NCBI GenBank assembly: GCA_018712245.1 | Contig: DVHE01000014.1 | Coordinates: 1-64,000 of the forward strand | DNA: 64,000 bases | Source of the DNA: Candidatus Avoscillospira avicola | Lineage (GTDB): Bacteria; Bacillota; Clostridia; Oscillospirales; Oscillospiraceae | Reading direction: 5' to 3' | Part shown: piece after piece, positions 28,449-37,643 of the stretch | How positions within the stretch are numbered: the first letter of the stretch is position 1 | Layout: each line of letters opens with the position of its first letter | Made by a program: the position numbers and the translations under genes | Notes under the pieces: generated by a model | What the model saw: only the letters and a program-made list of their open reading frames with translations | The model's database searches: none | What the model was told of the DNA's origin: nothing

Positions 28449-28504
28449 GTGGTTCATTCCTCTCATACAGTTACTTCACGTTTCGCCTAAGGCGATACCA
28501 AGCC

Positions 28505-28533
28505 ATTATAGCGAAATTTGCGCTGGGTTGCAA
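28505..28533 (-). promoter_or_regulatory. Sigma-A promoter of the foldase gene
   Basis: Minus-strand TTGCAA (28528-28533), 17-base spacer, TATAAT (28505-28510). Confidence 0.8.
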
Positions 28534-28635
28534 GTAGGAACAGAAATTTTCCCGGGATGTCATAGAAATTTTACAACGTTCTGGTCTATTTTTGAAAAGA
28601 CACCGTTGCCTTTGGAGAGAAATCGCACCGTGTGC

Positions 28636-28664
28636 TTGCTCAATGGGACAGAAGGCTGTATAAT
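28636..28664 (+). promoter_or_regulatory. Sigma-A promoter of purB
   Basis: TTGCTC (28636-28641), 17-base spacer, TATAAT (28659-28664). The 75-base leader to the purB start holds no recognisable riboswitch; AAGGAGGAG stands before the ATG. Confidence 0.75.
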
Positions 28665-28745
28665 GAAAAAAGAAAGAAAATCCTGCCGTTCCGCAGTGTG
28701 GTTGATCGATCACGGTGCCGGAGCCATATAGAAGGAGGAGTCCCC

Positions 28746-30182
28746 ATGCCAACGAACACCTATGAAAGCCCCCTCTCCAGCCGCTACGCCAGCCCGGAAA
28801 TGCTCTATATTTTCTCGGCGGACAAGAAGTTCACCACCTGGCGGCGGCTGTGGATCGCGCTGGCCCGGGCAGAGATGCAGCTGGGATTGCCCATCACCCA
28901 GGCTCAGATTGACGAGATGGAGGCCCACAAGGATGAGATCAACTACGCCGCCGCGGCTCAGTATGAACGGCAGCTGCGGCACGACGTCATGGCCCATATC
29001 CACGCCTATGGTGATCTCTGCCCCAACGCGATGCCCATCATCCACCTGGGCGCCACCAGCTGCTACGTGGGGGACAACACGGATGTCATCCTGATGCGGG
29101 AGGGCTTGCTCCTGCTGCAGAAGAAGCTGGTCAACCTGATTGACCGCCTTACCAAGTTTGCCATGGAGTACCGCGGCCTTCCTACTCTGGGCTTTACCCA
29201 CTTCCAGCCGGCGCAGCTGACCACCGTGGGCAAGCGGGCCACCCTCTGGGCCAACGAACTGGTGATGGACCTGGAGGAGTTGAACCACCGGATCGATACG
29301 CTGCAGTTCCGGGGCGTCAAGGGCACCACCGGTACCCAGGCCAGCTTCTTGGAGCTATTTGGCGGTGACCACGAAAAGGTGCGCACTCTGGAAAAGCTGG
29401 TCTCTGCGGAGATGGGCTTTGAGAAGGTGGTACCGGTCTGCGGCCAGACCTACTCCCGCAAGATGGACGCCAACGTCCTGGCTACACTCTCGGCCATTGC
29501 CCAGTCCGCCGGCAAATTTGCCACGGATCTGCGGCTCCTGTCTCACTTGAAAGAAATGGAGGAGCCCTTCCAGGATAAGCAGATCGGCTCTTCGGCGATG
29601 CCCTATAAGCGCAACCCCATGCGCTGTGAGCGCATTTGTTCCCTGGCCCGGTACGTGATTGCCGACGCTATGAATCCAGCCTTTACCGCCTACAATCAGT
29701 GGTTTGAGCGGACGCTGGACGATTCGGCCAACAAGCGCATCTCGATTCCCGAGGCATTCCTGGCTGTGGACGCTATTTTGGAGATCTATCTTAACGTCAC
29801 CGATGGCTTGAAGGTCTATCCTAAGGTCATTGAGCGGCACCTCCGGGAAGAACTGCCGTTTATGGCTACGGAGAACATCATGATGGATGCCGTCAAGCGC
29901 GGCGGAGACCGCCAGGCTCTCCATGAGCGCATCCGCGTTCACTCCGTCGCGGCGGGTAAGGTGGTCAAGGAAGAGGGCGGCCAGAACGACCTGGTGGACC
30001 GGATTGCCGCAGACCCGGCTTTCGGCCTCACCAAGGAGGAGATTTTGGCCCACATGGACCCCAAGGCCTACATTGGCCGGTGCGAGGCCCAGGTGGAGGA
30101 ATTTTCCGCCCTGGTGGTCGACCCCACCCGTGCCCAATGGGCTTCGCTTCTGACCGACGAGCAGCCGGAACTGAAGGTTTAA
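28746..30182 (+). CDS. purB: Adenylosuccinate lyase
   Basis: PurB cleaves SAICAR in de novo purine synthesis and adenylosuccinate on the way to AMP. The 478-residue product has the superfamily signature SSAMPYKRNPMRCERICSLAR with the flexible active-site loop, HLGATSCYVGDNTDV in conserved region 1 and TLGFTHFQPAQLTTVGKR with the catalytic His in region 2. It is monocistronic, between a strong promoter and a strong terminator. Its length fits the longer PurB subgroup (human-like) better than the 430-residue bacterial form. Confidence 0.95.
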   Translation: MPTNTYESPLSSRYASPEMLYIFSADKKFTTWRRLWIALARAEMQLGLPITQAQIDEMEAHKDEINYAAAAQYERQLRHDVMAHIHAYGDLCPNAMPIIHLGATSCYVGDNTDVILMREGLLLLQKKLVNLIDRLTKFAMEYRGLPTLGFTHFQPAQLTTVGKRATLWANELVMDLEELNHRIDTLQFRGVKGTTGTQASFLELFGGDHEKVRTLEKLVSAEMGFEKVVPVCGQTYSRKMDANVLATLSAIAQSAGKFATDLRLLSHLKEMEEPFQDKQIGSSAMPYKRNPMRCERICSLARYVIADAMNPAFTAYNQWFERTLDDSANKRISIPEAFLAVDAILEIYLNVTDGLKVYPKVIERHLREELPFMATENIMMDAVKRGGDRQALHERIRVHSVAAGKVVKEEGGQNDLVDRIAADPAFGLTKEEILAHMDPKAYIGRCEAQVEEFSALVVDPTRAQWASLLTDEQPELKV

Positions 30183-30247
30183 TCAAAAAGAATAACAGGA
30201 TACCGACGATTTTTCTGCCTCCGGCCGCTGGCCGGAGAGGACTTCCA

Positions 30248-30307
30248 GCCGGCTTTTCCAGTGCCGAACATATCAGGCGCCCCGGGAAAGCCGGCTTCGT
30301 TTGTTTG
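30248..30307 (+). terminator. Terminator of purB
   Basis: GCCGGCTTT/AAAGCCGGC stem (30248-30256/30287-30295) with a structured loop, followed by TTCGTTTGTTT. Confidence 0.75.
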
Positions 30308-30341
30308 TGTGAAATTTATTGGTGAAATGTTGGTTTCATGG

Positions 30342-30370
30342 TTGACATCTGGATTGGCTTGCCGTACAAT
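30342..30370 (+). promoter_or_regulatory. Near-consensus promoter of the dehydrogenase-complex operon
   Basis: TTGACA (30342-30347), 17-base spacer, TACAAT (30365-30370). This is among the strongest promoters in the window. The 90-base leader shows no clear operator. Confidence 0.9.
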
Positions 30371-30465
30371 ACAGATGAACAAATATAAAACAACATAAAT
30401 CGTATCAAATCACAGATTACCCAGACGCCGCCGGCCGATGGGACAGAAGAAAGGAAGACAAACGC

Positions 30466-31725
30466 ATGAAGACAAAAGCGGTGCGCATTCATGGAAAAAT
30501 GGATCTTCGTCTGGAGGAGATTGACCTTCCTGAGGTCGGCCCGGATGATGTGCAGGTCAAAATTATTTCTGACAGCATTTGTATGAGTACCTATAAAGCC
30601 GCTGTCGAGGGTGCCGAGCATAAGCGTGTGCCTGACAACGTGGCGGAAAACCCCACCATCGTGGGCCACGAGTTCTGCGGTGTCATCCATGCCGTGGGCG
30701 AGAACTGGAAGCACAAGTATAAGCCCGGCGACGGCTTCGCCATTCAGCCCGCCCACTTCTATAAGGGCTCTCAGATGGCTCCCGGCTACTCCTACCCCTA
30801 CTGCGGCGGCGACAGCCAATATGCCAATGTCCCCATTGAGACGCTGCTGACCGACAACCTCCTCCACTACGATTCCGATACATATTTCTACGGTTCTCTC
30901 TCCGAGCCCATGAGCTGCATCATCGGCACCTTCCACGCCATGTACCACACCAAGGCCGGCTCCTACGAGCATGATATGGGCATCGTCGAAGGCGGCAAGA
31001 TGGCGCTGCTGGCCTCCGTGGGCCCCATGGGCCTGGGTGCCATCGACTACGCGCTCCACTGTGACCGCCGTCCCAGCCTGCTGGTCGTCACCGACATTGA
31101 CGATGAGCGCCTGGCCCGTGCCGAGAGTATCTACACCGTGGAACACGCCAAGTCCCTGGGCATTGAGCTGCACTACGTCAACACCGCCAAGGTGGACGAT
31201 CCGGTCAAGACCCTGCGTGACTTCACCGGCGGCACCGGCTACAACGACGTCATCTGCTTCGCACCTGTCAAGTCTGTTGTGGAGCAGGCCGACGCCATCC
31301 TGGGCTTTGACGGCTGCCTGAACTTCTTCGCCGGCCCCACCAACACCCAGTTCAAGGCCGAGTTCAACTTCTATAATGTCCACTACCTCTACACCCATCT
31401 GGTGGGCACCTCCGGCGGCAACACCGACGACATGAAGGAAGCCATCGCCATGATGACCAGCGGCAAAATCAACCCCGCCGCCATGGTGACGCACGTAGGC
31501 GGCCTGGATGCTGTGGTGGATACCACTTTGAATCTGCCCAACATCCGCGGCGGCAAGAAGCTGATCTACACCCAGATTGAAATGCCTCTGACGGCCATTG
31601 CCGACTTTGACAAGCTGGGCGAGACTGATCCCATGTTCAAGGAACTGGCGGAGATCACCCATCGCCACAACGGCCTTTGGAGCGCCGAGGCGGAGAAATA
31701 CCTCCTCTCCTGCAAGCAACACTAA
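30466..31725 (+). CDS. Zinc-binding MDR dehydrogenase, sorbose-1-phosphate reductase-like
   Basis: The 419-residue medium-chain dehydrogenase has the zinc-site GHEFCGVIHAVGENW (about 66-80), an expanded catalytic part (AIQPAHFYKGSQMAPGYSYPYCGGDSQY) and the Rossmann core GGKMALLASVGPMGLGAIDYALHCDRRPS with VVTDIDDERL. The glycine motif SVGPMGLG and the long loops resemble, from memory, L-sorbose-1-phosphate reductase (SorE) more than butanediol or sorbitol dehydrogenases. The C-terminal 40 residues (EMPLTAIADFDKLGETDPMFKELAEI) also fit that branch. First gene of the operon with E2, E3 and E1, so its keto product may feed, or its substrate may derive from, that complex. The reaction is unproven. 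Confidence 0.8.
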   Translation: MKTKAVRIHGKMDLRLEEIDLPEVGPDDVQVKIISDSICMSTYKAAVEGAEHKRVPDNVAENPTIVGHEFCGVIHAVGENWKHKYKPGDGFAIQPAHFYKGSQMAPGYSYPYCGGDSQYANVPIETLLTDNLLHYDSDTYFYGSLSEPMSCIIGTFHAMYHTKAGSYEHDMGIVEGGKMALLASVGPMGLGAIDYALHCDRRPSLLVVTDIDDERLARAESIYTVEHAKSLGIELHYVNTAKVDDPVKTLRDFTGGTGYNDVICFAPVKSVVEQADAILGFDGCLNFFAGPTNTQFKAEFNFYNVHYLYTHLVGTSGGNTDDMKEAIAMMTSGKINPAAMVTHVGGLDAVVDTTLNLPNIRGGKKLIYTQIEMPLTAIADFDKLGETDPMFKELAEITHRHNGLWSAEAEKYLLSCKQH

Positions 31726-31757
31726 AATCTAATTTATAATTTATAGGAGTGAATACG

Positions 31758-33722
31758 ATGGCACAAGGTGTTCTGATGCCCAAAGAGGGCATCACGGTAG
31801 AATCCTGTATCATTGGCGAATGGAAAAAGAATGTGGGCGACCAGGTCAATGTGGGCGACGTCCTGTTCACCTACGAAACCGACAAGGCTGAGTTTGAATG
31901 CGCCTCCACCGCTGCCGGCACGCTCCTGGCCAAGTTCTATGAAGACGGCGACGAGGTGCCCTGCCTGATCAACGTCTGCGCCGTGGGCAACCCCGGCGAG
32001 GAATTTGAGAGCCTGCGCGGCGTCGGTTCCGCCGGCGCTGCCGCGGCGCCCGCTGAGGCGCCTGCCGCGGCGCCCGCGCCTGCCACGGCTCCTGCCGCCG
32101 CTTCCGCCAACGTGGCCCAGGGCGTCATCATGCCCAAGGAAGGTATCACCGTCGAGTCCTGCATCATCGGCGAGTGGCAGAAGAACGTGGGCGACCAGGT
32201 CAATGTAGGCGATATCCTCTTCACCTATGAGACCGATAAGGCCGAGTTTGAATGCGCCTCCACCGCTGCCGGTACGCTCCTCGCCAAGTTCTATGAGAAC
32301 GGCGACGAGGTGCCCTGCCTTATTAACGTGTGCGCTGTGGGTCAGCCCGGCCAGGAATTTGAGTGCCTGCGGGGCATTGGCGGGACGCCCGCCGCTGCCG
32401 CCCCTGCCGAGGCTGCCGCACCCGCCGCAGCTCCCGCCGCGGCGCCCGCGCCTGTCGCAGCTGCCGGCCCTGTGGCCACCGCTGTGGTCATGCCCAAGGA
32501 AGGCATCACCGTCGAATCCTGCCTGATCGGCGAGTGGCAGAAGAATGTGGGCGACCAGGTCAATGTGGGCGACGTCCTCTTTACTTACGAGACCGACAAG
32601 GCTGAGTTTGAATGCACTTCCACCGCCGCCGGCACGCTGCTGGCTAAGTTCTACGAGAACGGCGACGAAGTGCCCTGCCTGATCAATGTCTGCGCCGTGG
32701 GCAAGCCCGGTGACGCCTTTGAGTGCCTGCGGGGCATCAGCGGCAATCCCGCCGTTGCCCCTGCCGCCGCGCCTGCCGAGGCGGAGGACAGCTCTGACGA
32801 CGGCTCTCCCATCTCGCCCAGAGCCAGAGCCCTGGCCGCCAAGTCCAATGTCAACCTCTCCGGCGCCAAGGGCACTGGCCCCAATGGCCGGATCATCGAG
32901 CGCGATGTGCGCCGCCTGATGGAAGAAGGCGCCTTCAAGAAGGCGCCTGTGGCCGCCGAGGCCGCGGCACCGGCCCCGGCAGCCGCCGCAGCACCGGCTC
33001 CGGCCCCCGCCGCGCCTGCTGCCGAGGCCGACTATGTGGACGTCAAGTTCAACGCTGTCCGTAAGGCCACGGCCAAGTCCATGATGAAGTCCCTCAGCAC
33101 CATGGCCCAGCTGACCCAGCAATTCAGCTTCGACGCCACCCAGCTCCAGGCCTACCGGAAGATGCTCAAGGCTATGGACGGCCCCATGGGCAAGATCTCC
33201 CTCAACGACATGGTGATGTTCGCCGTCAGCCGCACGGTGCTTTCCTGCCCGGACCTCAACGCCAATATGCTGGAGGAAAACATGGTTCGGCAGTTCAAGA
33301 CCGTCAACCTGGGCTTCGCCTGCGACACGCCCAGAGGCTTGCTGGTGCCCGTGATTGCCAACGCCGAGAAGAAGTCTCTGCTGGAGATCTCCATGGAGGC
33401 CAAGGAACTGGCCGCTCTGGCGCGGGATGGCAAGCTGCCGGTGGACAAGATGAATGGCGGCACCTTCACGGTCACCAACATCGGCTCCTTCGGCTGCGAG
33501 GCCTTTACCCCTGTTATCAACCCGCCCCAGACCGGCATTCTGGGCGTCTGCAACATCCAGACCAAGATCAAGTCCGTCAAGGACGGCGTCATTGAGACGT
33601 ATCCGGCCATGGGTCTCAGTCTGACCTTTGACCACCGGGTGGTGGACGGCGCGCCGGCGGCCCGCTTTATGCAGGCCCTGTGCCAGAACCTGGAGAATTT
33701 CCTGACGCTGTTGGCAAAATAG
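31758..33722 (+). CDS. Dihydrolipoamide acyltransferase (E2) with three lipoyl domains
   Basis: The 654-residue E2 carries acyl groups on lipoyl-lysines and passes them to CoA. Three lipoyl domains cover residues about 1-88, 119-206 and 239-326, with lipoylated Lys43, Lys161 and Lys281 in the motif ETDKAEFEC. Ala/Pro linkers follow each. The peripheral-subunit-binding domain is at about 351-388 (SPRARALAAKSNVNL...GPNGRIIERDV), and the catalytic domain (428-654) ends with the active-site DHRVVDG. Most Gram-positive acetoin or pyruvate E2s have one or two lipoyl domains. ATG at 31758 follows AGGAGTG; GTG at 31749 is less likely. It is second in the operon. Confidence 0.92.
   Translation: MAQGVLMPKEGITVESCIIGEWKKNVGDQVNVGDVLFTYETDKAEFECASTAAGTLLAKFYEDGDEVPCLINVCAVGNPGEEFESLRGVGSAGAAAAPAEAPAAAPAPATAPAAASANVAQGVIMPKEGITVESCIIGEWQKNVGDQVNVGDILFTYETDKAEFECASTAAGTLLAKFYENGDEVPCLINVCAVGQPGQEFECLRGIGGTPAAAAPAEAAAPAAAPAAAPAPVAAAGPVATAVVMPKEGITVESCLIGEWQKNVGDQVNVGDVLFTYETDKAEFECTSTAAGTLLAKFYENGDEVPCLINVCAVGKPGDAFECLRGISGNPAVAPAAAPAEAEDSSDDGSPISPRARALAAKSNVNLSGAKGTGPNGRIIERDVRRLMEEGAFKKAPVAAEAAAPAPAAAAAPAPAPAAPAAEADYVDVKFNAVRKATAKSMMKSLSTMAQLTQQFSFDATQLQAYRKMLKAMDGPMGKISLNDMVMFAVSRTVLSCPDLNANMLEENMVRQFKTVNLGFACDTPRGLLVPVIANAEKKSLLEISMEAKELAALARDGKLPVDKMNGGTFTVTNIGSFGCEAFTPVINPPQTGILGVCNIQTKIKSVKDGVIETYPAMGLSLTFDHRVVDGAPAARFMQALCQNLENFLTLLAK
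31764..32735 (+). repeat. Three near-identical lipoyl-domain DNA repeats
   Basis: Units at about 31764-32021, 32115-32375 and 32475-32735 encode almost the same 86 residues (changes such as ASTAAG/TSTAAG, GNPGEE/GQPGQE/GKPGDA). The DNA is also highly alike, so unit number could change by recombination. Confidence 0.9.
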
Positions 33723-33742
33723 AATAGAAAGGTGAGAAGGCT

Positions 33743-35113
33743 GTGGAAAAATTCGATGTAATCGTAGTGGGTGGCGGCCCCGGCGGCTATCTTTGCGCAG
33801 AGCGCGCGGCCCAGGGTGGGCTGAAAGCCGCTGTGGTGGAAAAACGTTGGATGGGCGGTACTTGCCTGAACGAGGGCTGTGTTCCCACAAAGAGCCTTCT
33901 CTACTGTGCCAAGCAATATGCCGCGGCCCGGCATGGCGCCGATTACGGCGTCCATGCCGAGCAGGTGGCCATTGACCATGCAAAAGTGGTGCAGCGCAAG
34001 AACCAGGTGGTCAAGACGCTGGTCAACGGCGTGAAAGGCACCATGCGCAGCCACGGCATCGCCGTCTACATGGCGGAGGCCAAGGTGCTGGGCCGGAATG
34101 CCGACGGCGATTTCCTGGTCCAGGCCGGCGACACGCAGCTCACCGGCAAGCGGCTGGTGGTTGCAACCGGCTCCGTCACAGCGGTGCCGCCGGTACCTGG
34201 CCTGAAAGAGGGCCTGGAGAGCGGCTTTGTGGTGACGAACCGCGAGATTCTCGACCTGACGGAGCTACCCAAAAAGCTGGTGTGCATGGGCGGCGGCGTC
34301 ATCGGTCTGGAAATGGCCTGCTACTTCGCCAGCGTCGGCGTTCCGGTGACAGTCATCGAAATGATGCCCAAGATCGCCGGCGCCACTGACCAGGAGATCT
34401 GCGACACTCTGATGCGTACTTATCAGAAGGAGGGCATGGAGTTCAAGCTCAATGCCAAGCTCCTGGAAGTGGGGGAGGACTCCGTCACGTATGAGGATGC
34501 CGACGGGAAACACACCCTCATCTGTGACAAGATGCTGCTCTCCGCCGGACGGCGGGCCAACATCCAGGGCCTCAATCTGGAGGCGCTGCAGGTGGAGACG
34601 AACCGCGGCGCCGTCGTCACAGACCGGCATATGTGCACCAACGTGCCCGGCGTCTATGCCGTAGGCGACTGCAACGGCAAGCTGATGCTGGCTCACACCG
34701 CCTACCGCGAGGCAGAGGTGGCCGTGAACCATATGCTGGGTATCCCGGACGAGATGCGCTATGAGGCCATCCCCTCAGTCATCTACACCAACCCCGAGGT
34801 GGCCTGCGTGGGCGAGACGCAGCAGTCCGCAGAGGCCAAGGGAATGCGCGTCAAGATGGTCAAAGTGCCGATGATGTACGCCGGCCGCTACGTGGCCGAG
34901 ACCCTCAACGGCGACGGCTTTTGCAAGCTGGTCTATGATCTCGAGCACAACCGCCTGGTAGGCGTGCAGATGATTGGCGCCTATGCCTCGGAGATGATCT
35001 ACGGCGCAGCGCTGATGCTGGAGACCGAGCTGCCCCTGAGCCAGCTCAAGAAGCTGGTCTTCCCCCATCCCACTGTCAGTGAAGTGATTCGGGAAGGATT
35101 GTTCATGCTGTAA
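33743..35113 (+). CDS. lpdA: Dihydrolipoyl dehydrogenase (E3)
   Basis: The FAD/NAD enzyme reoxidises dihydrolipoamide on E2. The 456-residue product has FAD motif VIVVGGGPGGYLCAERAA, the redox disulphide GGTCLNEGCVPTKSLLY, the NAD motif CMGGGVIGLEMACYFASVGVPVTVIE, GVYAVGDCNG, and the C-terminal HPTVSE with the catalytic His-Glu pair. It starts with GTG after AAAGGTGAGAAGG. It has no lipoyl domain of its own. Third in the operon. Confidence 0.95.
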   Translation: MEKFDVIVVGGGPGGYLCAERAAQGGLKAAVVEKRWMGGTCLNEGCVPTKSLLYCAKQYAAARHGADYGVHAEQVAIDHAKVVQRKNQVVKTLVNGVKGTMRSHGIAVYMAEAKVLGRNADGDFLVQAGDTQLTGKRLVVATGSVTAVPPVPGLKEGLESGFVVTNREILDLTELPKKLVCMGGGVIGLEMACYFASVGVPVTVIEMMPKIAGATDQEICDTLMRTYQKEGMEFKLNAKLLEVGEDSVTYEDADGKHTLICDKMLLSAGRRANIQGLNLEALQVETNRGAVVTDRHMCTNVPGVYAVGDCNGKLMLAHTAYREAEVAVNHMLGIPDEMRYEAIPSVIYTNPEVACVGETQQSAEAKGMRVKMVKVPMMYAGRYVAETLNGDGFCKLVYDLEHNRLVGVQMIGAYASEMIYGAALMLETELPLSQLKKLVFPHPTVSEVIREGLFML

Positions 35114-35162
35114 ACGTGCCCCATGGCACTGAAACGGAACATTTAGAAAGGAAGTTTTACTT

Positions 35163-37637
35163 ATGCCCAAGTCCTTGTTTGTGGATCCCGTAGCAACCAG
35201 AGCCTCCGGTTCCATCCATTTTGAGGATATCCCGGTCTGCACCTATAACAAGACCGTGGCCGAAGAGCGGAAGAACTACTCTGACGAAGACCTCATCCGT
35301 ATCTACCGCGATATCACCATTCTCCGCGAGTTTGAGCATATGCTAACCCTGATCAAGACCCAGGCCAACTACAACGGCATCGAGACCACATATCCCGGCC
35401 CCGCCCACCTGTCCCTGGGCCAGGAGGCCTCCTGTGTCGGCGAAGCGTATCTGTTGGACAAGGACGACATCATCTTCGGTTCTCACCGGTCTCACTCCGA
35501 AATTCTGGCCAAGAGCCTTTCCTGCATCGAGAAGATGTCCGACAAAGAACTGATGGACGTCATGGAGAACTTCCTGGGCGGCAAGACCCTGCGGGCCGTG
35601 GAGAAGTTCGGCAAGACCGACAACGTCAAGGAACTGGCCATCCGCTTCATCCTTTACGGTACGCTGGCTGAAATCTTCGCCCGGGAGAACGGCTTCCATC
35701 ACGGCATGGGCGGCTCCATGCACGCCTTCTTCCTGCCCTTCGGCGTCTATCCCAACAACGCCATCGTCGGTGGCTCCGCCACCATCGCAGCCGGCGCTGC
35801 CCTCTATAAGAAGAACAACGACAAGAAGGGCATGGTCGTCTGCAACATTGGCGACGCGTCCCTGGGCTGCGGCCCCGTGTGGGAAGCCTTCAACTTCGCC
35901 GCCATGGATCAGTACAAGACCCTGTGGGAAGAGGGCCGCAAGGGCGGTCTGCCGGTGATCTTCAATGTCTTCAATAACTCCTACGGCATGGGCGGCCAGA
36001 CCCGCGGCGAGACCATGGCCTATGACCTGCTGGCTCGGATCGGCGCCGGCATCACCCCCGATCAGATGCACGCCGAGCGTGTGGACGGCTGGAACCCCCT
36101 GGCTGTCATCGACGCCTATCGCCGCAAGAAGGAACTGATCGCCAATGGCGATGGCCCTGTGCTGCTGGACGTTGTCACCTACCGTCTGGTGGGCCACTCC
36201 ACCTCCGACCAGAACGCCTACCGTACCAAGGAGGAGATCGAAGCCTGGCGCTCTTACGATCCCATCATCACCTACCGCAAGGCTCTGGTGGACGCCGGCG
36301 TCGCGCCCGACAGCAAGTTTGAGGAGATCCTCAAGGAGACCAGCGAGCGTATGACCATGGTCTGCCGCGCTGCTTCCGATAAGGAGATCAGCCCCTATGT
36401 GGACTTCCACAAGAACCCCGACTATGTGGCCAACCTGATGTTCTCCAACGAGACCGTCCGCTCCATGGACCCCAACGGCGAGATTCGCGTCACCGGTCCC
36501 AAGGAGAGCTGCAAGCGCTATGCCGACCTGGCCAAGAAGGAGCACTCCGCTTTCGATGCCGACGGCAAGCCCTTCTCCAAGATGAAGGTCTACAACATCC
36601 GCGACGCTATCTTTGAGCCGCTGATCAACAAGTATTATGAAGATCCCACACTGGTCGCCTATGGCGAGGACGTCCGCGACTGGGGCGGCGCCTACGCCGT
36701 GTACCGCGGCCTGATGGACGTGATTCCCTATAGCCGTCTCTTCAACTCCCCGATTTCCGAGGCTGCCATCGTAGGCTCCGCCGTTGGCTATTGCATGTGC
36801 GGTGGCCGCGCCGTCGTGGAGCTGATGTACTGCGACTTCCTGGGCCGCGCCGGTGACGAGGTCTTCAACCAGATGTCCAAGTGGCAGGCCATGTCTGCCG
36901 GCATCCTGAAGATGCCCATGATCCTGCGTATGTCCGTTGGCGCTAAGTACGGTGCCCAGCACTCTCAGGACTGGGCCGCGCTGATGGCCCACATCCCTGG
37001 CCTGAAGGTCTTCTTCCCCGCGACGCCTTACGAGGCCAAGGGCATTATGCAGGCTGCCCTCAACGGCACCGACCCCTGCGTCATCATGGAGTCCCAGAGA
37101 ATTTACGACAAGGGCGAGGAATTCCACCAGGGCGGCGTGCCCACCGAGGAGTACGAGTGGAAGCCCGGTGCGGTCAATAAGGTTCGCGACGGCAAGGATC
37201 TTTCCATCTTCACCATCGGCGCCACCCTCTACCGCGCCATGGACGCCGCCAAGGAGCTCTCTGAGAAGTACGGCTTGGAGGCCGACGTTATCAGCATGCC
37301 CTCTCTGGTGCCGCTGGACTATACCGAACTGGTGGAGTCCGTCAAGAAGACGGGCCGTGTGGTGCTGGCCTCCGACGCCTGCGCCCGTGGCAGCTTCCTC
37401 AATGACATTGCGCAGAACCTCTCCACGCTCTGCTTCGATTATCTGGATGCGCCGGTGGTGGTCATTGGCGCCAAGAACTGGATCACGCCTCCCTACGAGT
37501 TTGACGAGTTCTTCTTCCCGCAGGCCGAGTGGATCGTGGACGCTGTCAATGCCCGGATCGTGCCGCTGGAGGGCTATGTCTCCAAGACGACGCCTACCGA
37601 GGCTGAGATCATTCGCACCGCGAAGGCCGGCGTGTAA
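35163..37637 (+). CDS. Fused E1 alpha-beta component of a 2-oxoacid/acetoin-type dehydrogenase
   Basis: The 824-residue thiamine-diphosphate enzyme joins the E1 alpha and beta subunits in one chain. The alpha part (about 1-450) has GSHRSHSEILAKSL, the ThDP site GDASLGCGPVWEAFNFAA and FNNSYGMGGQTRGET. The beta part starts at about residue 473 (KMKVYNIRDAIFEPLINKYY) and has the E1-beta landmarks SEAAIVGSAVGYCMCG, QHSQDWAALMAHIPGLKV and VLASDACARGSF. Acetoin, pyruvate and branched-chain E1s are normally separate subunits; fusions are known in some bacteria. The substrate cannot be fixed from sequence. AAAGGAAG precedes the ATG. Codon use is strongly biased, suggesting high expression. Confidence 0.9.
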   Translation: MPKSLFVDPVATRASGSIHFEDIPVCTYNKTVAEERKNYSDEDLIRIYRDITILREFEHMLTLIKTQANYNGIETTYPGPAHLSLGQEASCVGEAYLLDKDDIIFGSHRSHSEILAKSLSCIEKMSDKELMDVMENFLGGKTLRAVEKFGKTDNVKELAIRFILYGTLAEIFARENGFHHGMGGSMHAFFLPFGVYPNNAIVGGSATIAAGAALYKKNNDKKGMVVCNIGDASLGCGPVWEAFNFAAMDQYKTLWEEGRKGGLPVIFNVFNNSYGMGGQTRGETMAYDLLARIGAGITPDQMHAERVDGWNPLAVIDAYRRKKELIANGDGPVLLDVVTYRLVGHSTSDQNAYRTKEEIEAWRSYDPIITYRKALVDAGVAPDSKFEEILKETSERMTMVCRAASDKEISPYVDFHKNPDYVANLMFSNETVRSMDPNGEIRVTGPKESCKRYADLAKKEHSAFDADGKPFSKMKVYNIRDAIFEPLINKYYEDPTLVAYGEDVRDWGGAYAVYRGLMDVIPYSRLFNSPISEAAIVGSAVGYCMCGGRAVVELMYCDFLGRAGDEVFNQMSKWQAMSAGILKMPMILRMSVGAKYGAQHSQDWAALMAHIPGLKVFFPATPYEAKGIMQAALNGTDPCVIMESQRIYDKGEEFHQGGVPTEEYEWKPGAVNKVRDGKDLSIFTIGATLYRAMDAAKELSEKYGLEADVISMPSLVPLDYTELVESVKKTGRVVLASDACARGSFLNDIAQNLSTLCFDYLDAPVVVIGAKNWITPPYEFDEFFFPQAEWIVDAVNARIVPLEGYVSKTTPTEAEIIRTAKAGV

Positions 37638-37643
37638 TACCAT

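Noticed and set aside
28665-28745. Purine riboswitch before purB
   Set aside because: The 80-base leader lacks the conserved purine aptamer core and any terminator.
31764-32735. Regular repeats as possible CRISPR or minisatellite
   Set aside because: The repeats are about 260 bases long and code in frame for lipoyl domains.
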